The notes beneath the pieces are model-generated. The model ran no database searches. It was not told where the DNA came from and saw nothing but the letters and a program-made list of their open reading frames with translations. The position numbers and the translations under genes are program-made. A stretch of 64,000 nt of DNA from Lautropia sp. (lineage in GTDB: Bacteria; Pseudomonadota; Gammaproteobacteria; Burkholderiales; Burkholderiaceae_E). The stretch is from assembly GCA_030532895.1 (NCBI GenBank), contig JAUNKF010000004.1, positions 1-64,000 of the forward strand. The letters run 5' to 3'. This document shows positions 47,959 through 56,486 of the stretch, one piece after another (the stretch's first letter is position 1; each line of letters starts with the position of its first letter).

Positions 47959-48997
47959 GCAACTGTCCGTGCCCGGCGGGTTGTCGGTTGCCATCATCGC
48001 CAAAAATGAGGCCCACCGGATCGAGGCGTGCCTGCAGAGCGTGGCGTTTGCAGATCAGATCGTGGTGCTGGATTCGGGCAGTACCGATGACACGGTGGCC
48101 ATCGCCCGCCGCCTGGGCGCCGAGGTCGAGGAAACGGATTGGCCCGGTTTTGGCCCGCAAAAAAACCGGGCGCTGGCCCGCTGCCGGCATCGCTGGGTGT
48201 TGTCGCTGGATGCCGATGAGCGGCTCTCGCCGGCGCTGGCCGAAGAAATCCTGCGTGTGCTGCATAGGCATGATGAATCGGCGTTTGATCCAACGACGTG
48301 CCGCGGGGGCTCAGATAGTGTCGACAACCCACCCTCGGGCATAGGTGAGCAAACTGATCATGTGGCGGCTTCCGATGGTGTGGCTGCATCTTCGGCTGCA
48401 TCAGCTGCGGCTGGTATTGGTACTGCTCATGCTGCCTCTGCAGGCTTGACGAATGCTGAAGCCAAGGTCTGCGCTGATGCGTGCGGCGGGGCTGGTGTGG
48501 TTCATAACGGTGTGGCCCATGAAAAGAGGGCCGTGGTTGGCTATTGGCTCCGGCGCAGCAGCACCTTCTGCGGCCAGGAGATCCGATACGGCCTGTGGGG
48601 CAACGACCGCGTGTTGCGGCTCTTCGAGCGTGAGCGTGGCCGCTTCTCCGATGACCGGGTGCATGAACGCCTGATCTGCGAAGGCAAAACGCGGCGCCTC
48701 GATGAGGTGCTGTTGCACGACAGTGTGGATTCGCTTGAAGACGCGCTCAACAAGTCGATCAGTTACTCATGGCTGGGCGCTGAAAAACTGCGTGCCAGAG
48801 GGCATGGTGGGGTGTTGAAGGCATGGCTGCACGGTAGCTGGTCTTTCGTGCGCGGCTATCTGCTGCGCGCAGGCTTTCTGGATGGCCGGCATGGGCTGAC
48901 GCTCGCTTGGCTGCACGCACGCGGCACCTTCTGGAAATATCGCTGGGCGGCCCTGCCCGAGGGCGAGTGGGAAGCGCGCCGGCGTTTTGTCCGATAG
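47951..48997 (+). CDS. Family 2 glycosyltransferase, WaaE/KdtX-like, with an insert
   Basis: The 348-residue product has the WaaE pattern: SVAIIAKNEAHRIEACLQSV, VVLDSGSTDDTV, ETDWPGFGPQKNRAL and SLDADERLSPALAEEI, then, after an interruption, WLRRSSTFCGQEIRYG, VLRLFERERGRF and VHERL. WaaE-type enzymes add glucose to the LPS inner core. Between SLDADER…RVL and the GYWLRR strand lies about 75–80 residues of Ala/Ser/Gly-rich sequence that standard WaaE proteins do not have. Start ATG 47951 overlaps the preceding stop and has GGGGGAA upstream. It is the last gene with a clear LPS role before the gap at 49 kb. Confidence 0.86.
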   Translation: MPEQLSVPGGLSVAIIAKNEAHRIEACLQSVAFADQIVVLDSGSTDDTVAIARRLGAEVEETDWPGFGPQKNRALARCRHRWVLSLDADERLSPALAEEILRVLHRHDESAFDPTTCRGGSDSVDNPPSGIGEQTDHVAASDGVAASSAASAAAGIGTAHAASAGLTNAEAKVCADACGGAGVVHNGVAHEKRAVVGYWLRRSSTFCGQEIRYGLWGNDRVLRLFERERGRFSDDRVHERLICEGKTRRLDEVLLHDSVDSLEDALNKSISYSWLGAEKLRARGHGGVLKAWLHGSWSFVRGYLLRAGFLDGRHGLTLAWLHARGTFWKYRWAALPEGEWEARRRFVR

Positions 48998-49173
48998 ATG
49001 GCTGTGGCTGTCTCTGATGGTGCCTTTCATGTCTCAGCCGCTGGCACGCCATGGCAGCATGGTGCATGTCATGTGATGGTTTGTCCTTGTGAAAGTCTGG
49101 CCGGGCCGGCATGACACGGCCTCATATGAACACGGTATGAGAATGACATCCTTTATTGGGTGGTGATTGCTTC

Positions 49174-50052
49174 ATGAACTTGCTGCTGTTGACCTTTGGT
49201 GACAAGGTCGAGAACCACTATCAGGCCGTTTTTGCCATCCTCAGTTTTCTGAAGAGCCCTGCCATCGAGCGGGCGATCGTCATCACGGATCGGCCGGACT
49301 TTTACCGCTTTCTGGCCGAGCGGGTCGATGTCGTCACCATCGATCAGCAGACGCTCTCAGAATGGAAGGCGCCTTATCAGTTTTTCTGGCGCATCAAGAT
49401 CAAGGCCGTGGCGCTGGCCGTGGCGCGTTACCCGGATCAGCACCTGATGTATGTCGATTCGGATACCTTTCTGGCGGGTGATCTGGGTCAGATGGTGTCG
49501 GCCCTGGATGCGGGGGGCGGTTACATGCACCTGTTTGAAGAAGGGCTGGGCAGCAACACGAACCGCACGCTCAAACGGATGTATCAGTCACTCGCCGGCA
49601 AAACTTTTGCCGGCGTGACGATGACGGCCAACACACCGATGTGGAACGCCGGCGTCATCGCCTTGCCTGCCAGTCGTGCGGCAGAGACGGTGCAATTGGC
49701 CCTGCAATTGTGCGACGAGATGTGCGCCACCGATTGCACGCGCCGCCTGATCGAGCAGTTTGCCTTTTCCGTGGCATTGCACGAGAAAACGCAGCTGGCC
49801 GGCTGTGAGAACATCATCGGCCATTACTGGGGCAACAAGCCTGAGTGGGATGCCTTCATCACGCAGTTTTTTGCCACCAACCTGCTGAAGGGGGCAACGC
49901 TTGCCGATTGCATCGAGCAGATGCGCACCATCAACTGGAAGCGGTTGCCGCTGGAAAAACGCAAACGAAGCAGCACCGAACGCATCAAGCGCTGGCTGGA
50001 TGGCACCTTCAAGCCCAGGCGCGTCCGGTATTTTCAAGGCGATTCGCCCTGA
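49174..50052 (+). CDS. Probable glycosyltransferase (GT8-like, GT-A fold)
   Basis: The 292-residue product reads LLLLTFGDKVENHYQAVFAI, AIVITDRPDFYRFLA and the metal-binding D-x-D in LMYVDSDTFLAGDLGQM, followed by NTPMWNAGVIALP, typical of nucleotide-sugar-dependent GT-A enzymes of the GT8 kind. C-terminal residues are Arg/Lys-rich (ERIKRWLDGTFKPRRVRYF), which may bind membrane lipid heads. Donor and acceptor are unknown. Start ATG 49174 is preferred to 49156. The 48998–49173 gap contains a small GGCCG…CGGCC hairpin (near 49103–49120) that may end the upstream operon. Confidence 0.72.
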   Translation: MNLLLLTFGDKVENHYQAVFAILSFLKSPAIERAIVITDRPDFYRFLAERVDVVTIDQQTLSEWKAPYQFFWRIKIKAVALAVARYPDQHLMYVDSDTFLAGDLGQMVSALDAGGGYMHLFEEGLGSNTNRTLKRMYQSLAGKTFAGVTMTANTPMWNAGVIALPASRAAETVQLALQLCDEMCATDCTRRLIEQFAFSVALHEKTQLAGCENIIGHYWGNKPEWDAFITQFFATNLLKGATLADCIEQMRTINWKRLPLEKRKRSSTERIKRWLDGTFKPRRVRYFQGDSP

Positions 50053-50204
50053 TGGATCTCCCCTCCTTAGACGACATCTCCCTTCGCTTCCTTTGCCTGT
50101 TGCATGAATCTCATCAGGGCTATCACGGATAGGTGTGTCGAAAAATCTTCCTATAAGATCAAGTTGAAACAAGTTTTGTCCTGTTTCATCAGCATCAGAA
50201 TTTG

Positions 50205-50465
50205 ATGGTGCCGATTTTATTGGAGGAGACGCGATCAGTTCGGAAGACGGTTGACGAGATTGCTACTTGTTCGGTAAGAAGTTCCTTCGTTCCCCAGTAT
50301 CAAATTCCTATTCCTTTGGGGTTTCTTGCGGTGCTTAGGGATTATGCGGAAAACGTTGTTTTGAACATGAAGGATATTGTTCAAGGGAGGCGTTATCGAT
50401 TTTGCGTGGTGAACTCGGCATCAGCTAGACGGAGGGAGCTTGACTTCGCAAATCTTGGAATCTAA
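50205..50465 (+). CDS. Small protein of unknown function in AT-richer DNA
   Basis: This is an 86-residue product from ATG 50205. Base composition from about 50110 to 51010 is visibly lower in GC than the flanks. I recognise no family. The sequence looks folded in the middle (PQYQIPIPLGFLAVLRDYAE), then basic (GRRYRFCVVNSASARRRELD). No ribosome site is clear. It ends 27 bp before the next start, so the two may be one unit. It could be a fragment of a larger acquired gene, such as a detached toxin tip, but nothing proves that. Confidence 0.35.
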   Translation: MVPILLEETRSVRKTVDEIATCSVRSSFVPQYQIPIPLGFLAVLRDYAENVVLNMKDIVQGRRYRFCVVNSASARRRELDFANLGI

Positions 50466-50492
50466 ACGTGCTCTTTTTTGGGAGGGTGGTTT

Positions 50493-51005
50493 GTGAGAAA
50501 GCTTTGTCTGGCTCGTTGGGTAACGGTAAGAGGCGTGCTTTTCGCATCACTTCTGCTGCTGTGCCTAGGAGTTGTGCGCGCCAATGATGATGTTAAGGTA
50601 GGACGAAGTGGCTCCATTGAAGATCCGATGATTGACTCCTTGAAGATCAAGCAGGGAAGGAGTCATTTGCTAAAGATTGGGGTGGAGCCTAGTCTGAAGG
50701 CGCTACTGGGTGCTCGATATGATGAGTTCCTGGAAAACTTTCAAGATATCACTGAGCCAACCCTTTTGAAGGACGGTGGCTATGTTCTGGACGGTTGGCG
50801 TCACATTGATTACGGGCGTGAGGATATTCATCCTTTTGATCACTCGGCGGTTTTTATTTATTACCCGGATGGGCGGGTCTACGCAGCCTGGTACAACAAG
50901 GATGAAGGGGTCATCCATTACGCTGGTGAGCGCTCAAGTCCGGTTCACGTCGGTGTAGACGCGTGGGCGCGACGTTTTTATCCGCCTATTCTCAGAGTGA
51001 AATAG
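50493..51005 (+). CDS. Secreted/periplasmic protein of unknown function
   Basis: The 170-residue product has a signal peptide (RGVLFASLLLLCLGVVRA, cleavage expected before NDD). The mature part reads ALLGARYDEFLENFQDITEP, GGYVLDGWRHIDYG and SAVFIYYPDGRVYAAWYNKD, ending in a compact beta-rich region with few Cys. The two-strand AVFIYYPDGRVYAAW pattern recalls Ivy-type lysozyme inhibitors and some periplasmic immunity proteins, but I cannot confirm either. I start at GTG 50493, with GGAGG seven bases upstream; TTG 50478 would place the ribosome site inside the gene. It is AT-richer than its surroundings and follows another small unknown gene, which suggests transfer. Confidence 0.6.
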   Translation: MRKLCLARWVTVRGVLFASLLLLCLGVVRANDDVKVGRSGSIEDPMIDSLKIKQGRSHLLKIGVEPSLKALLGARYDEFLENFQDITEPTLLKDGGYVLDGWRHIDYGREDIHPFDHSAVFIYYPDGRVYAAWYNKDEGVIHYAGERSSPVHVGVDAWARRFYPPILRVK

Positions 51006-51122
51006 TCTGTTCAAGGAGCGCCAGCAAACAATTCATCATGAAGGGCAAGGGTAATCATGACACGGGTCTTGTGGCATGGTTGCCCTTTCTTGCATGTGTT
51101 GACTGCGGGTGGGGTGACAATC

Positions 51123-51150
51123 AGCCATTAGCCATTAGCCATTAGCCGTC
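51123..51150. repeat. 7-bp tandem repeat (AGCCATT)n
   Basis: Three exact AGCCATT units (51123–51143) and a diverged fourth (AGCCGTC) lie 20 bp beyond the end of rng on the convergent side. No function is apparent. Confidence 0.7.
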
Positions 51151-51169
51151 AGCCTGCACCCAGCGCCCA

Positions 51170-52681
51170 TCACGCCAAAATGATGTCGTAATCCTGCTGT
51201 GTATAGCTGGGCTCCACATGCAGCGTGATCGGCTTGCCGATGCTTTCGCCCAGAATGGCCAGATGCGGGCTTTCTTCATCCAGCAGCAGGTCGATCACCT
51301 GTTGTGAGGCAAGAATCCGAAACTCCTTCGGATTGAATTGCCGCGCTTCGCGAGCGATTTCCCGCATGATTTCATAGCACATCGTGCGCGCCGTCTTGAT
51401 GGTGCCCTTGCCCTGGCAGGCATTGCATGGCTCACAGAGCATCCGTTCCAGCGAATCGCGCGTGCGCTTGCGGGTCATCTCCACCAGACCCAGCGAGGTG
51501 AAGCCGTTGACCGTGGTTTTGGTTCGGTCGTTGGCCAGCGCGTTGCGCAGGGCTTGCAGCACCGTGTCGCGGTGCTCCTGGCTGTGCATGTCGATGAAAT
51601 CGACGATGATGATGCCGCCCAGATTGCGCAATTGCAGTTGCCGTGCGAGCGTTTGTGCGGCTTCCAGGTTCGTCTTGAACACCGTGTCGTCGAAATTCCG
51701 GCCGCTGATGTAGCCACCCGTGTTCACGTCGATGGTGGTCAGCGCTTCGGTCTGGTCAAAGATCAGATAGCCACCGGATTTCAGCGGCACTCGCTTGGCG
51801 AGCGCGCGATCCACTTCCTCGTCCACCATGTAGAGGTCGAAGAGTGAGCGGCTGCCGGCGTGCAGTTGCAGCTTGGCCTCCAGGCTGGGCATGTAGGTGC
51901 GGCAGAACTGCTGCATCTGCACGAGCGTGTCCGGGTCATCCACCAGGATGCGCTGCGTGCTGTGAGTGGCCAGATCACGCAGGGCGCGCTGGCTGAGCGG
52001 CAGCTCGTGATAAAGCTGTTTGGGGCGGCGGTTGGCGGCGGGCTGGCCGCTGGTGTGGGCTTGTGCGGCCTCCAGAATCTGTGCCCAGCGCCGGCGCAGG
52101 TAAGCGATGTCGGCGAGTAGCAGATCATCGGTGCTGCCTTCGGCCACGGTGCGGATGATGAAGCCGCCCGCTTCGGGCTTGCCCGGCTCCAGCCCCAGCG
52201 CCATCAGCGTGCGCACCCGCTCCAGCAGCCGGGTGCGCTCGTTTTCATCGGTGATGCGCTGTGCAATGCCGATGTGCGGATCATGCGGCAGATAGACGAG
52301 CATCCGGCCCGCAATGCTGATCTGCGTGGTGAGCCGTGCGCCTTTGCTGCCGATCGGATCCTTGATCACCTGCACGAGCAGCGATTGACCGGGGTACAGG
52401 TAGCGCTCGATGGGTAACGGGTTGGCGGCATCGTTCACCCGGCACTGCCACAGATCACTCACATGCAGAAAGGCCGAGCGCTCCAGCCCGATGTCGATGA
52501 AGGCCGATTGCATGCCGGGCAGCACGCGGCTGACGATGCCGGCATAGACATTGCCGACCTGACCCCGGCTGGCCTGACGGTCGATGTAGAACTCCTTGAT
52601 GACCCCCTGCTGCACCAGCGCCACCCGCGTTTCGGGCGAGGAGGTGTTGACGAGGATTTCTTCGGTGGCAGTGTCTTTCAT
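51170..52681 (-). CDS. rng: Ribonuclease G
   Basis: This 503-residue endoribonuclease processes the 5' end of 16S rRNA and cuts single-stranded mRNA, preferring a 5' monophosphate. It contains an S1 domain (ASRGQVGNVYAGIVSRVLPG), the RNase E/G core with metal Asp residues in TTIDVNTGGY and IIIVDFIDMHSQEHR, and the Cys cluster CEPCNACQGKGT near 415–426. Length matches RNase G, without the RNase E scaffold tail. Start ATG 52681. It is the end of the conserved yebC-to-rng block on this strand, 244 bp after maf. Confidence 0.96.
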   Translation of the reverse strand: MKDTATEEILVNTSSPETRVALVQQGVIKEFYIDRQASRGQVGNVYAGIVSRVLPGMQSAFIDIGLERSAFLHVSDLWQCRVNDAANPLPIERYLYPGQSLLVQVIKDPIGSKGARLTTQISIAGRMLVYLPHDPHIGIAQRITDENERTRLLERVRTLMALGLEPGKPEAGGFIIRTVAEGSTDDLLLADIAYLRRRWAQILEAAQAHTSGQPAANRRPKQLYHELPLSQRALRDLATHSTQRILVDDPDTLVQMQQFCRTYMPSLEAKLQLHAGSRSLFDLYMVDEEVDRALAKRVPLKSGGYLIFDQTEALTTIDVNTGGYISGRNFDDTVFKTNLEAAQTLARQLQLRNLGGIIIVDFIDMHSQEHRDTVLQALRNALANDRTKTTVNGFTSLGLVEMTRKRTRDSLERMLCEPCNACQGKGTIKTARTMCYEIMREIAREARQFNPKEFRILASQQVIDLLLDEESPHLAILGESIGKPITLHVEPSYTQQDYDIILA

Positions 52682-52925
52682 GAGAGGGGGCCAGCACGGC
52701 AGCCTGGCCCGGTGGCCGTTGCATGATGGCGGGGCATGATCGGGCGGTGCTGTGCATCCTGTGGAAGCAGGGCGCGAATACCGCCCATCCGCTCGCCGCC
52801 TCGATGGGGCCGGGTGAGCTGTCGTTCTGGTTCTTGTTGGCTAAGGATCGGGCGGCTGTATTGCCGGTGTGCCTGGATGCCGTGTCTTCAAGCGTGCGGA
52901 CGACACGACAGGCATCTGCTGGCTA

Positions 52926-53609
52926 TCAATTGTGCCCGATTTGTGTCTGCTTGGACATGCAGCGGCATGACGGGCGCCAAGGCTGCTTCAGACCCGCCTT
53001 GGCGAGCAGCTCACCGGTCTCGAAGAGCGGCAACCCCATGATACCGGAGTAGGAGCCTTCGATCTTGCGCACGAAGCGTGCGGCGGCGCCCTGAATGCCA
53101 TAGGCCCCGGCTTTGCCCATCGGCTCGCCGGTGCCCACATACCAGGCGATGTCCTCGGGCTTGAGCCGGGCAAACTGCACCCGTGAGACCTGCGTGCGTT
53201 TGAGCGTCTTGCGCCCGTTGGCGCTGATCACCACCACGGTGGTCAGCACCCGATGCGTGCGCCCGGACAGCTCCCGCAGGATGCGGGCGGCGTCGGCCTC
53301 ATCGGCCGGCTTGCCCAGAATGGTGCCGCCGATGGCCACGGTGGTGTCGGCGGCCAGGAGCGGCAGGGGTGGGTAAATGACAGGGCTTGTCGCCGGGGCT
53401 TCCTGCATCAGCGCTTCCAGCCGCTCGCGTGCCGCCTGGGCCTTGGCGAGCGCCACCCGCTCCACATACTGGGTGGGCGATTCGCCCACGCGCACCGCTT
53501 CGAGTGCTTCGGCTCGCGCCTCGTCTTCGTCCAGCAGCAGCCGGGCGTCGATACCGATTTGTTGGAGCAGTTGCAGCCGGCGCGGGCTGCGGGAGGCGAG
53601 GTAGATCAT
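52926..53609 (-). CDS. maf: Maf family nucleoside triphosphate pyrophosphatase
   Basis: The 227-residue product hydrolyses dTTP/UTP or modified nucleotides to monophosphates and protects against misincorporation. The signatures ASRSPRRLQLL, ADTTVAIGGTILGKP and GEPMGKAGAYGIQG are complete. The C-terminus has an extra, slightly unusual Lys/Arg/Cys tail (WRPSCRCMSKQTQ). I chose ATG 53609, which places MIYLASRSPRR at the very start; TTG 53621 is possible. It belongs to the maf–rng pair, here separated from rlmH by the HDO–EamA insertion. No ribosome site is clear. Confidence 0.93.
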   Translation of the reverse strand: MIYLASRSPRRLQLLQQIGIDARLLLDEDEARAEALEAVRVGESPTQYVERVALAKAQAARERLEALMQEAPATSPVIYPPLPLLAADTTVAIGGTILGKPADEADAARILRELSGRTHRVLTTVVVISANGRKTLKRTQVSRVQFARLKPEDIAWYVGTGEPMGKAGAYGIQGAAARFVRKIEGSYSGIMGLPLFETGELLAKAGLKQPWRPSCRCMSKQTQIGHN

Positions 53610-53701
53610 CGAGTGAGTCAAATAGGTAGTTTCCTGTCTTCTGTACTAGCGGATGTGCTCAGCACAGTGATGATAGTAAATGATCGAGCTAAACCTGGGA
53701 T

Positions 53702-53707
53702 TATAAT
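53702..53707 (+). promoter_or_regulatory. Possible -10 box for the HDO gene
   Basis: A perfect TATAAT lies about 100 bp before the start of the diiron-enzyme gene, in AT-rich DNA. The region 17 bp upstream (AATGAT) is a poor -35, so activation or a different sigma factor may be needed. Confidence 0.35.
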
Positions 53708-53805
53708 GGATGTGAGCTGTTGCGTAATGAAGGGTTCTTACTAGTTACATTGTCCGTTCCGAAAGAACATCATATAGCCGACTTATGTGCATGGAGAGAA
53801 GTGTC

Positions 53806-54876
53806 ATGAAATCAGGTGTTAAGGCGGCCAGTGAGATGATGTCTTTTGAAGACAAGGTGTTTCATCTTTCTTTAGATGGCCTGATTGATTGGTGGTGTGC
53901 TCAGGGAAAGATGAGTGCAAATAGTGGTTTCGAGGTTATTGATACAAAGATCGACTCGCTTTCAGAGGGGGTGTTTTCTCGTAATGACTTGAGTAAAAGG
54001 GCTGAGTTTCATCGGTCTTTGCTTAAACTATACGATATGCATGTTTCTTTGCCCTCCTCGGGAGGGGGTGGTAATAACTTTCAGTTTGATGTGTTTTTGA
54101 TTCATGTAAAAAACAGACTAGAGGATGAGTGGTTGAGGTTTGAGAGGCGATGTTTTTTGGATTTTATGGAAAGGCTTGGGGGTGAGAAGGGGGAGGGGGT
54201 TGTTGATTTGATTGGGCGTATGTGGTTGACTCATCCCTCTTCAAGGCATCCGCTGTTTTCGTACTTGGAAAGAGAGGCGGATATCGAGAAGATGTGTGAG
54301 TTTTTTGTGAGCGATAGCCCCTTGAATGTTCGGTTTTATGACCTGATTGTTCTTTCTATGGTAGGAGCTCCGGAAGATGTCAGGGTGGAGCTTGCTGGGA
54401 ATTTTTGGGATGAGTCAGGTCGAGGGGATGCGGGTTCTAGCCATGTATCACTCTTTAAGGCATTGCTTGATAAACTTGGAATTGAGAGGGCAGCAGACGA
54501 GCATGCGTCTCTTTTGTCCTTGGAGGGAATGGAAGGGTATAACCTTTTCATGATGACCGCATTGAACCGACGCTTGTATTACATGCTGTTGGGGGTGATG
54601 GCAATAACTGAGTTGATGGATCCGTCCCAGTATGAGCGACTTGTCAATGGTTGTCGTCGTCTTGGATTGTCTGATGAAGATATTTTGTATTACTCTGAGC
54701 ACGTCACTATTGATGTAGTGCATGGTGAAGGGTGGCTGAAAAACGTCATTTTTCCGATTGTTTCTCGGTGTCCATCCGCAGCTGGGGATGTTCTTTTTGG
54801 TGCTTATCTGCGCTTGAAAACGTGCCAATCTTATTATGACGCACTGCTGTTTAGGTTGAAGGAGGGTGAAACTTGA
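53806..54876 (+). CDS. Heme-oxygenase-like diiron oxidase/oxygenase (HDO superfamily, iron-containing redox enzyme)
   Basis: This 356-residue product matches the HDO fold family (relatives include UndA, SznF central domain, CADD). Metal ligands can be read in order: Glu203 and His213 in NFWDESGRGDAGSSHVSLF, Glu269 in MAITEL, and His299, Asp303, His306 in SEHVTIDVVHGEGWL. The spacings E-x9-H and H-x3-D-x2-H equal those of the SznF diiron site. The N-terminal 140 residues are helical and family-specific. HDO enzymes use O2 for N-oxygenation, C–C cleavage or decarboxylation in small-molecule pathways. The gene is markedly AT-rich and Gly codons favour GGG/GGT, unlike its neighbours, which suggests transfer. 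I chose ATG 53806 with GGAGAG seven bases upstream. It sits on the plus strand between maf and rlmH, 41 bp before an exporter gene. Confidence 0.75.
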   Translation: MKSGVKAASEMMSFEDKVFHLSLDGLIDWWCAQGKMSANSGFEVIDTKIDSLSEGVFSRNDLSKRAEFHRSLLKLYDMHVSLPSSGGGGNNFQFDVFLIHVKNRLEDEWLRFERRCFLDFMERLGGEKGEGVVDLIGRMWLTHPSSRHPLFSYLEREADIEKMCEFFVSDSPLNVRFYDLIVLSMVGAPEDVRVELAGNFWDESGRGDAGSSHVSLFKALLDKLGIERAADEHASLLSLEGMEGYNLFMMTALNRRLYYMLLGVMAITELMDPSQYERLVNGCRRLGLSDEDILYYSEHVTIDVVHGEGWLKNVIFPIVSRCPSAAGDVLFGAYLRLKTCQSYYDALLFRLKEGET

Positions 54877-54917
54877 TGAGCTGACTGAAAGTGGGTGTTT
54901 GAGAGTAAAAATCGTAT

Positions 54918-55799
54918 ATGCCACATTATTTGTTCCTGTCGCTGGCGGCCCTGTTCTGGGGCGGTAATTACGTGGTTGGCCGCGTGCTGGTGGCCGGTAT
55001 CGACCCGTTTCTGCTGTCGGCCATACGCTGGACGCTGACGGCGTTGTTGCTCGGCGCCCTGTACAGGACGCGCATTCGGCGGGAGCGTCCTTGTGCGTGG
55101 GCGGATTGGGGGCGGTTGCTCGGTTTTGCGGCGTTAGGGCAGGTGGCTTTTCCGGTCACGCTGTACATGGCGCTTCAAACAGTCACTTCGGTGCGCACGG
55201 CGCTCTACATGGCGGCTTCGCCCTGCATCGTGATGTTGCTGAGCCGGCTGCTCTTTGGTGATGCGCTTCGCGTCCGGGCGGTGCTGGGCATCTTCATCAG
55301 CACACTAGGCGTGCTCGTGGTGCTCTCGGAGGGGCGGCTGGATCGTTTGGGCGATACGGGGCAGCTGGCCGTGGGTGATCTTTGGGCGATGGGGTCGGTG
55401 CTGAGCTGGGCACTGTATTGCACCTGTTTGCGGCTCAAGCCCAAAGGCTTGTCCAGCGAAAGTTTTGTGGCCTTGTCATCCATGATTGGCGCTGTCTTGT
55501 TGTTGCCTTTTGCCTGGCATGCCATTGAGGCCGTGCAGCAGGGGAGAATGGTGCTGGCGTGGGATGCCACCCAACTGTTGGGCGTGGCCTATCTGGTGAT
55601 CTTCCCGTCGTGGCTGTCGTACCTGTTCTGGAACCGCGGGATTGCCGTCGTCGGTGCGGCCAGAGGCGACATTTTTACCCACCTGATTCCGCTCAGCGGC
55701 GGCTTGTTGGGCATCCTGCTCCTGGGGGAACCTTTTGGCAGCTATCACCTGGTGGGGGCGTGCTGCATCCTGTTGGGCTTGGTGCTTTGCCGACGTTAG
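54918..55799 (+). CDS. EamA/DMT-family transporter
   Basis: This 293-residue inner-membrane protein has two EamA repeats, about ten helices. The first opens LFLSLAALFWGGNYVVGRVL and the second LWAMGSVLSWALYCTCLRLK; GDIFTHLIPLSGGLLGILLL and LLGEPFGSYHLVGACCILLG end the second repeat. Family members export amino acids, purines or other metabolites. It follows the HDO gene by 41 bp on the same strand, with no terminator seen between, so a make-and-export unit is plausible. Its own base composition is like the chromosome average, unlike the HDO gene. After it, a short GACAC…GTGTC hairpin (near 55808–55824) faces the converging rlmH. Confidence 0.88.
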   Translation: MPHYLFLSLAALFWGGNYVVGRVLVAGIDPFLLSAIRWTLTALLLGALYRTRIRRERPCAWADWGRLLGFAALGQVAFPVTLYMALQTVTSVRTALYMAASPCIVMLLSRLLFGDALRVRAVLGIFISTLGVLVVLSEGRLDRLGDTGQLAVGDLWAMGSVLSWALYCTCLRLKPKGLSSESFVALSSMIGAVLLLPFAWHAIEAVQQGRMVLAWDATQLLGVAYLVIFPSWLSYLFWNRGIAVVGAARGDIFTHLIPLSGGLLGILLLGEPFGSYHLVGACCILLGLVLCRR

Positions 55800-55970
55800 C
55801 GCGTGTATGACACGTTCCAGGTGTCGTGTCTCTACTCATTGTTCGCGCCAAAACGTGCGGGTTGTCGAAGGGCAACATCAATAGACGATAGGGCGGGTGT
55901 TAACCCATACCAGTAGTAAGGCGGCTGTGTATTTTGGAGCAGCCATTGAGGCGGTTGGCTGCCGCTACCA

Positions 55971-56459
55971 TCACTCCCGGTGATAAGGATGATTGGCATT
56001 GATCGACCAGGCCCGATAGAGCTGTTCAGCCAGCAGCACGCGCACGAGGGCGTGGGGCAGGGTGAGGCTCGATAGCCGGATGCTTTCGTGGGCCTCGGCG
56101 TGCAGGGCGGGGTCGAGGCCATCGGGGCCGCCGATCAGTAGCGCCACGGGCTGGGCCGTCTGCTGCCAGCCTTGCAGTCGCTGGGCCAGCGCCGTGGTGC
56201 GCAGATCCTGCCCGCGCTCGTCCAGCGCCACGATGCGGGCTTTGGGCGGAATCTTGGCGCGCAGCCGTTCGGCCTCACGCGCCATCAGTGTGGCGGTAGC
56301 GGCCTCGGTGCGGCGGGTTGGATCGCCGGTGCGGTTTTCGGTCTTGACGGCCACCAGCTCCACCGTCAGCTCTTTCGGAAAGCGCTTCAGGTAGTCGGCC
56401 ACGGCCTCTTCCACCCAGCGAGGGCTGCGCTGGCCAACGGCGATGATGCGGATCAGCAT
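55971..56459 (-). CDS. rlmH: 23S rRNA (pseudouridine-1915-N3) methyltransferase
   Basis: This 162-residue SPOUT-class methyltransferase acts on the assembled 70S ribosome at helix 69 of 23S rRNA. It starts LIRIIAVGQRSPRWV, has the S-adenosylmethionine knot loop LLIGGPDGLDPAL and ends with the family's AEQLYRAWSINANHPYHRE. Length is typical. Start is the ATG 56459. It follows rsfS by 27 bp on the same strand. Its normal partner maf lies 2.4 kb further down because of the HDO–EamA insertion. Confidence 0.95.
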   Translation of the reverse strand: MLIRIIAVGQRSPRWVEEAVADYLKRFPKELTVELVAVKTENRTGDPTRRTEAATATLMAREAERLRAKIPPKARIVALDERGQDLRTTALAQRLQGWQQTAQPVALLIGGPDGLDPALHAEAHESIRLSSLTLPHALVRVLLAEQLYRAWSINANHPYHRE

Positions 56460-56486
56460 GAAAGGGAGATCAGGGAGATCGGCGGA

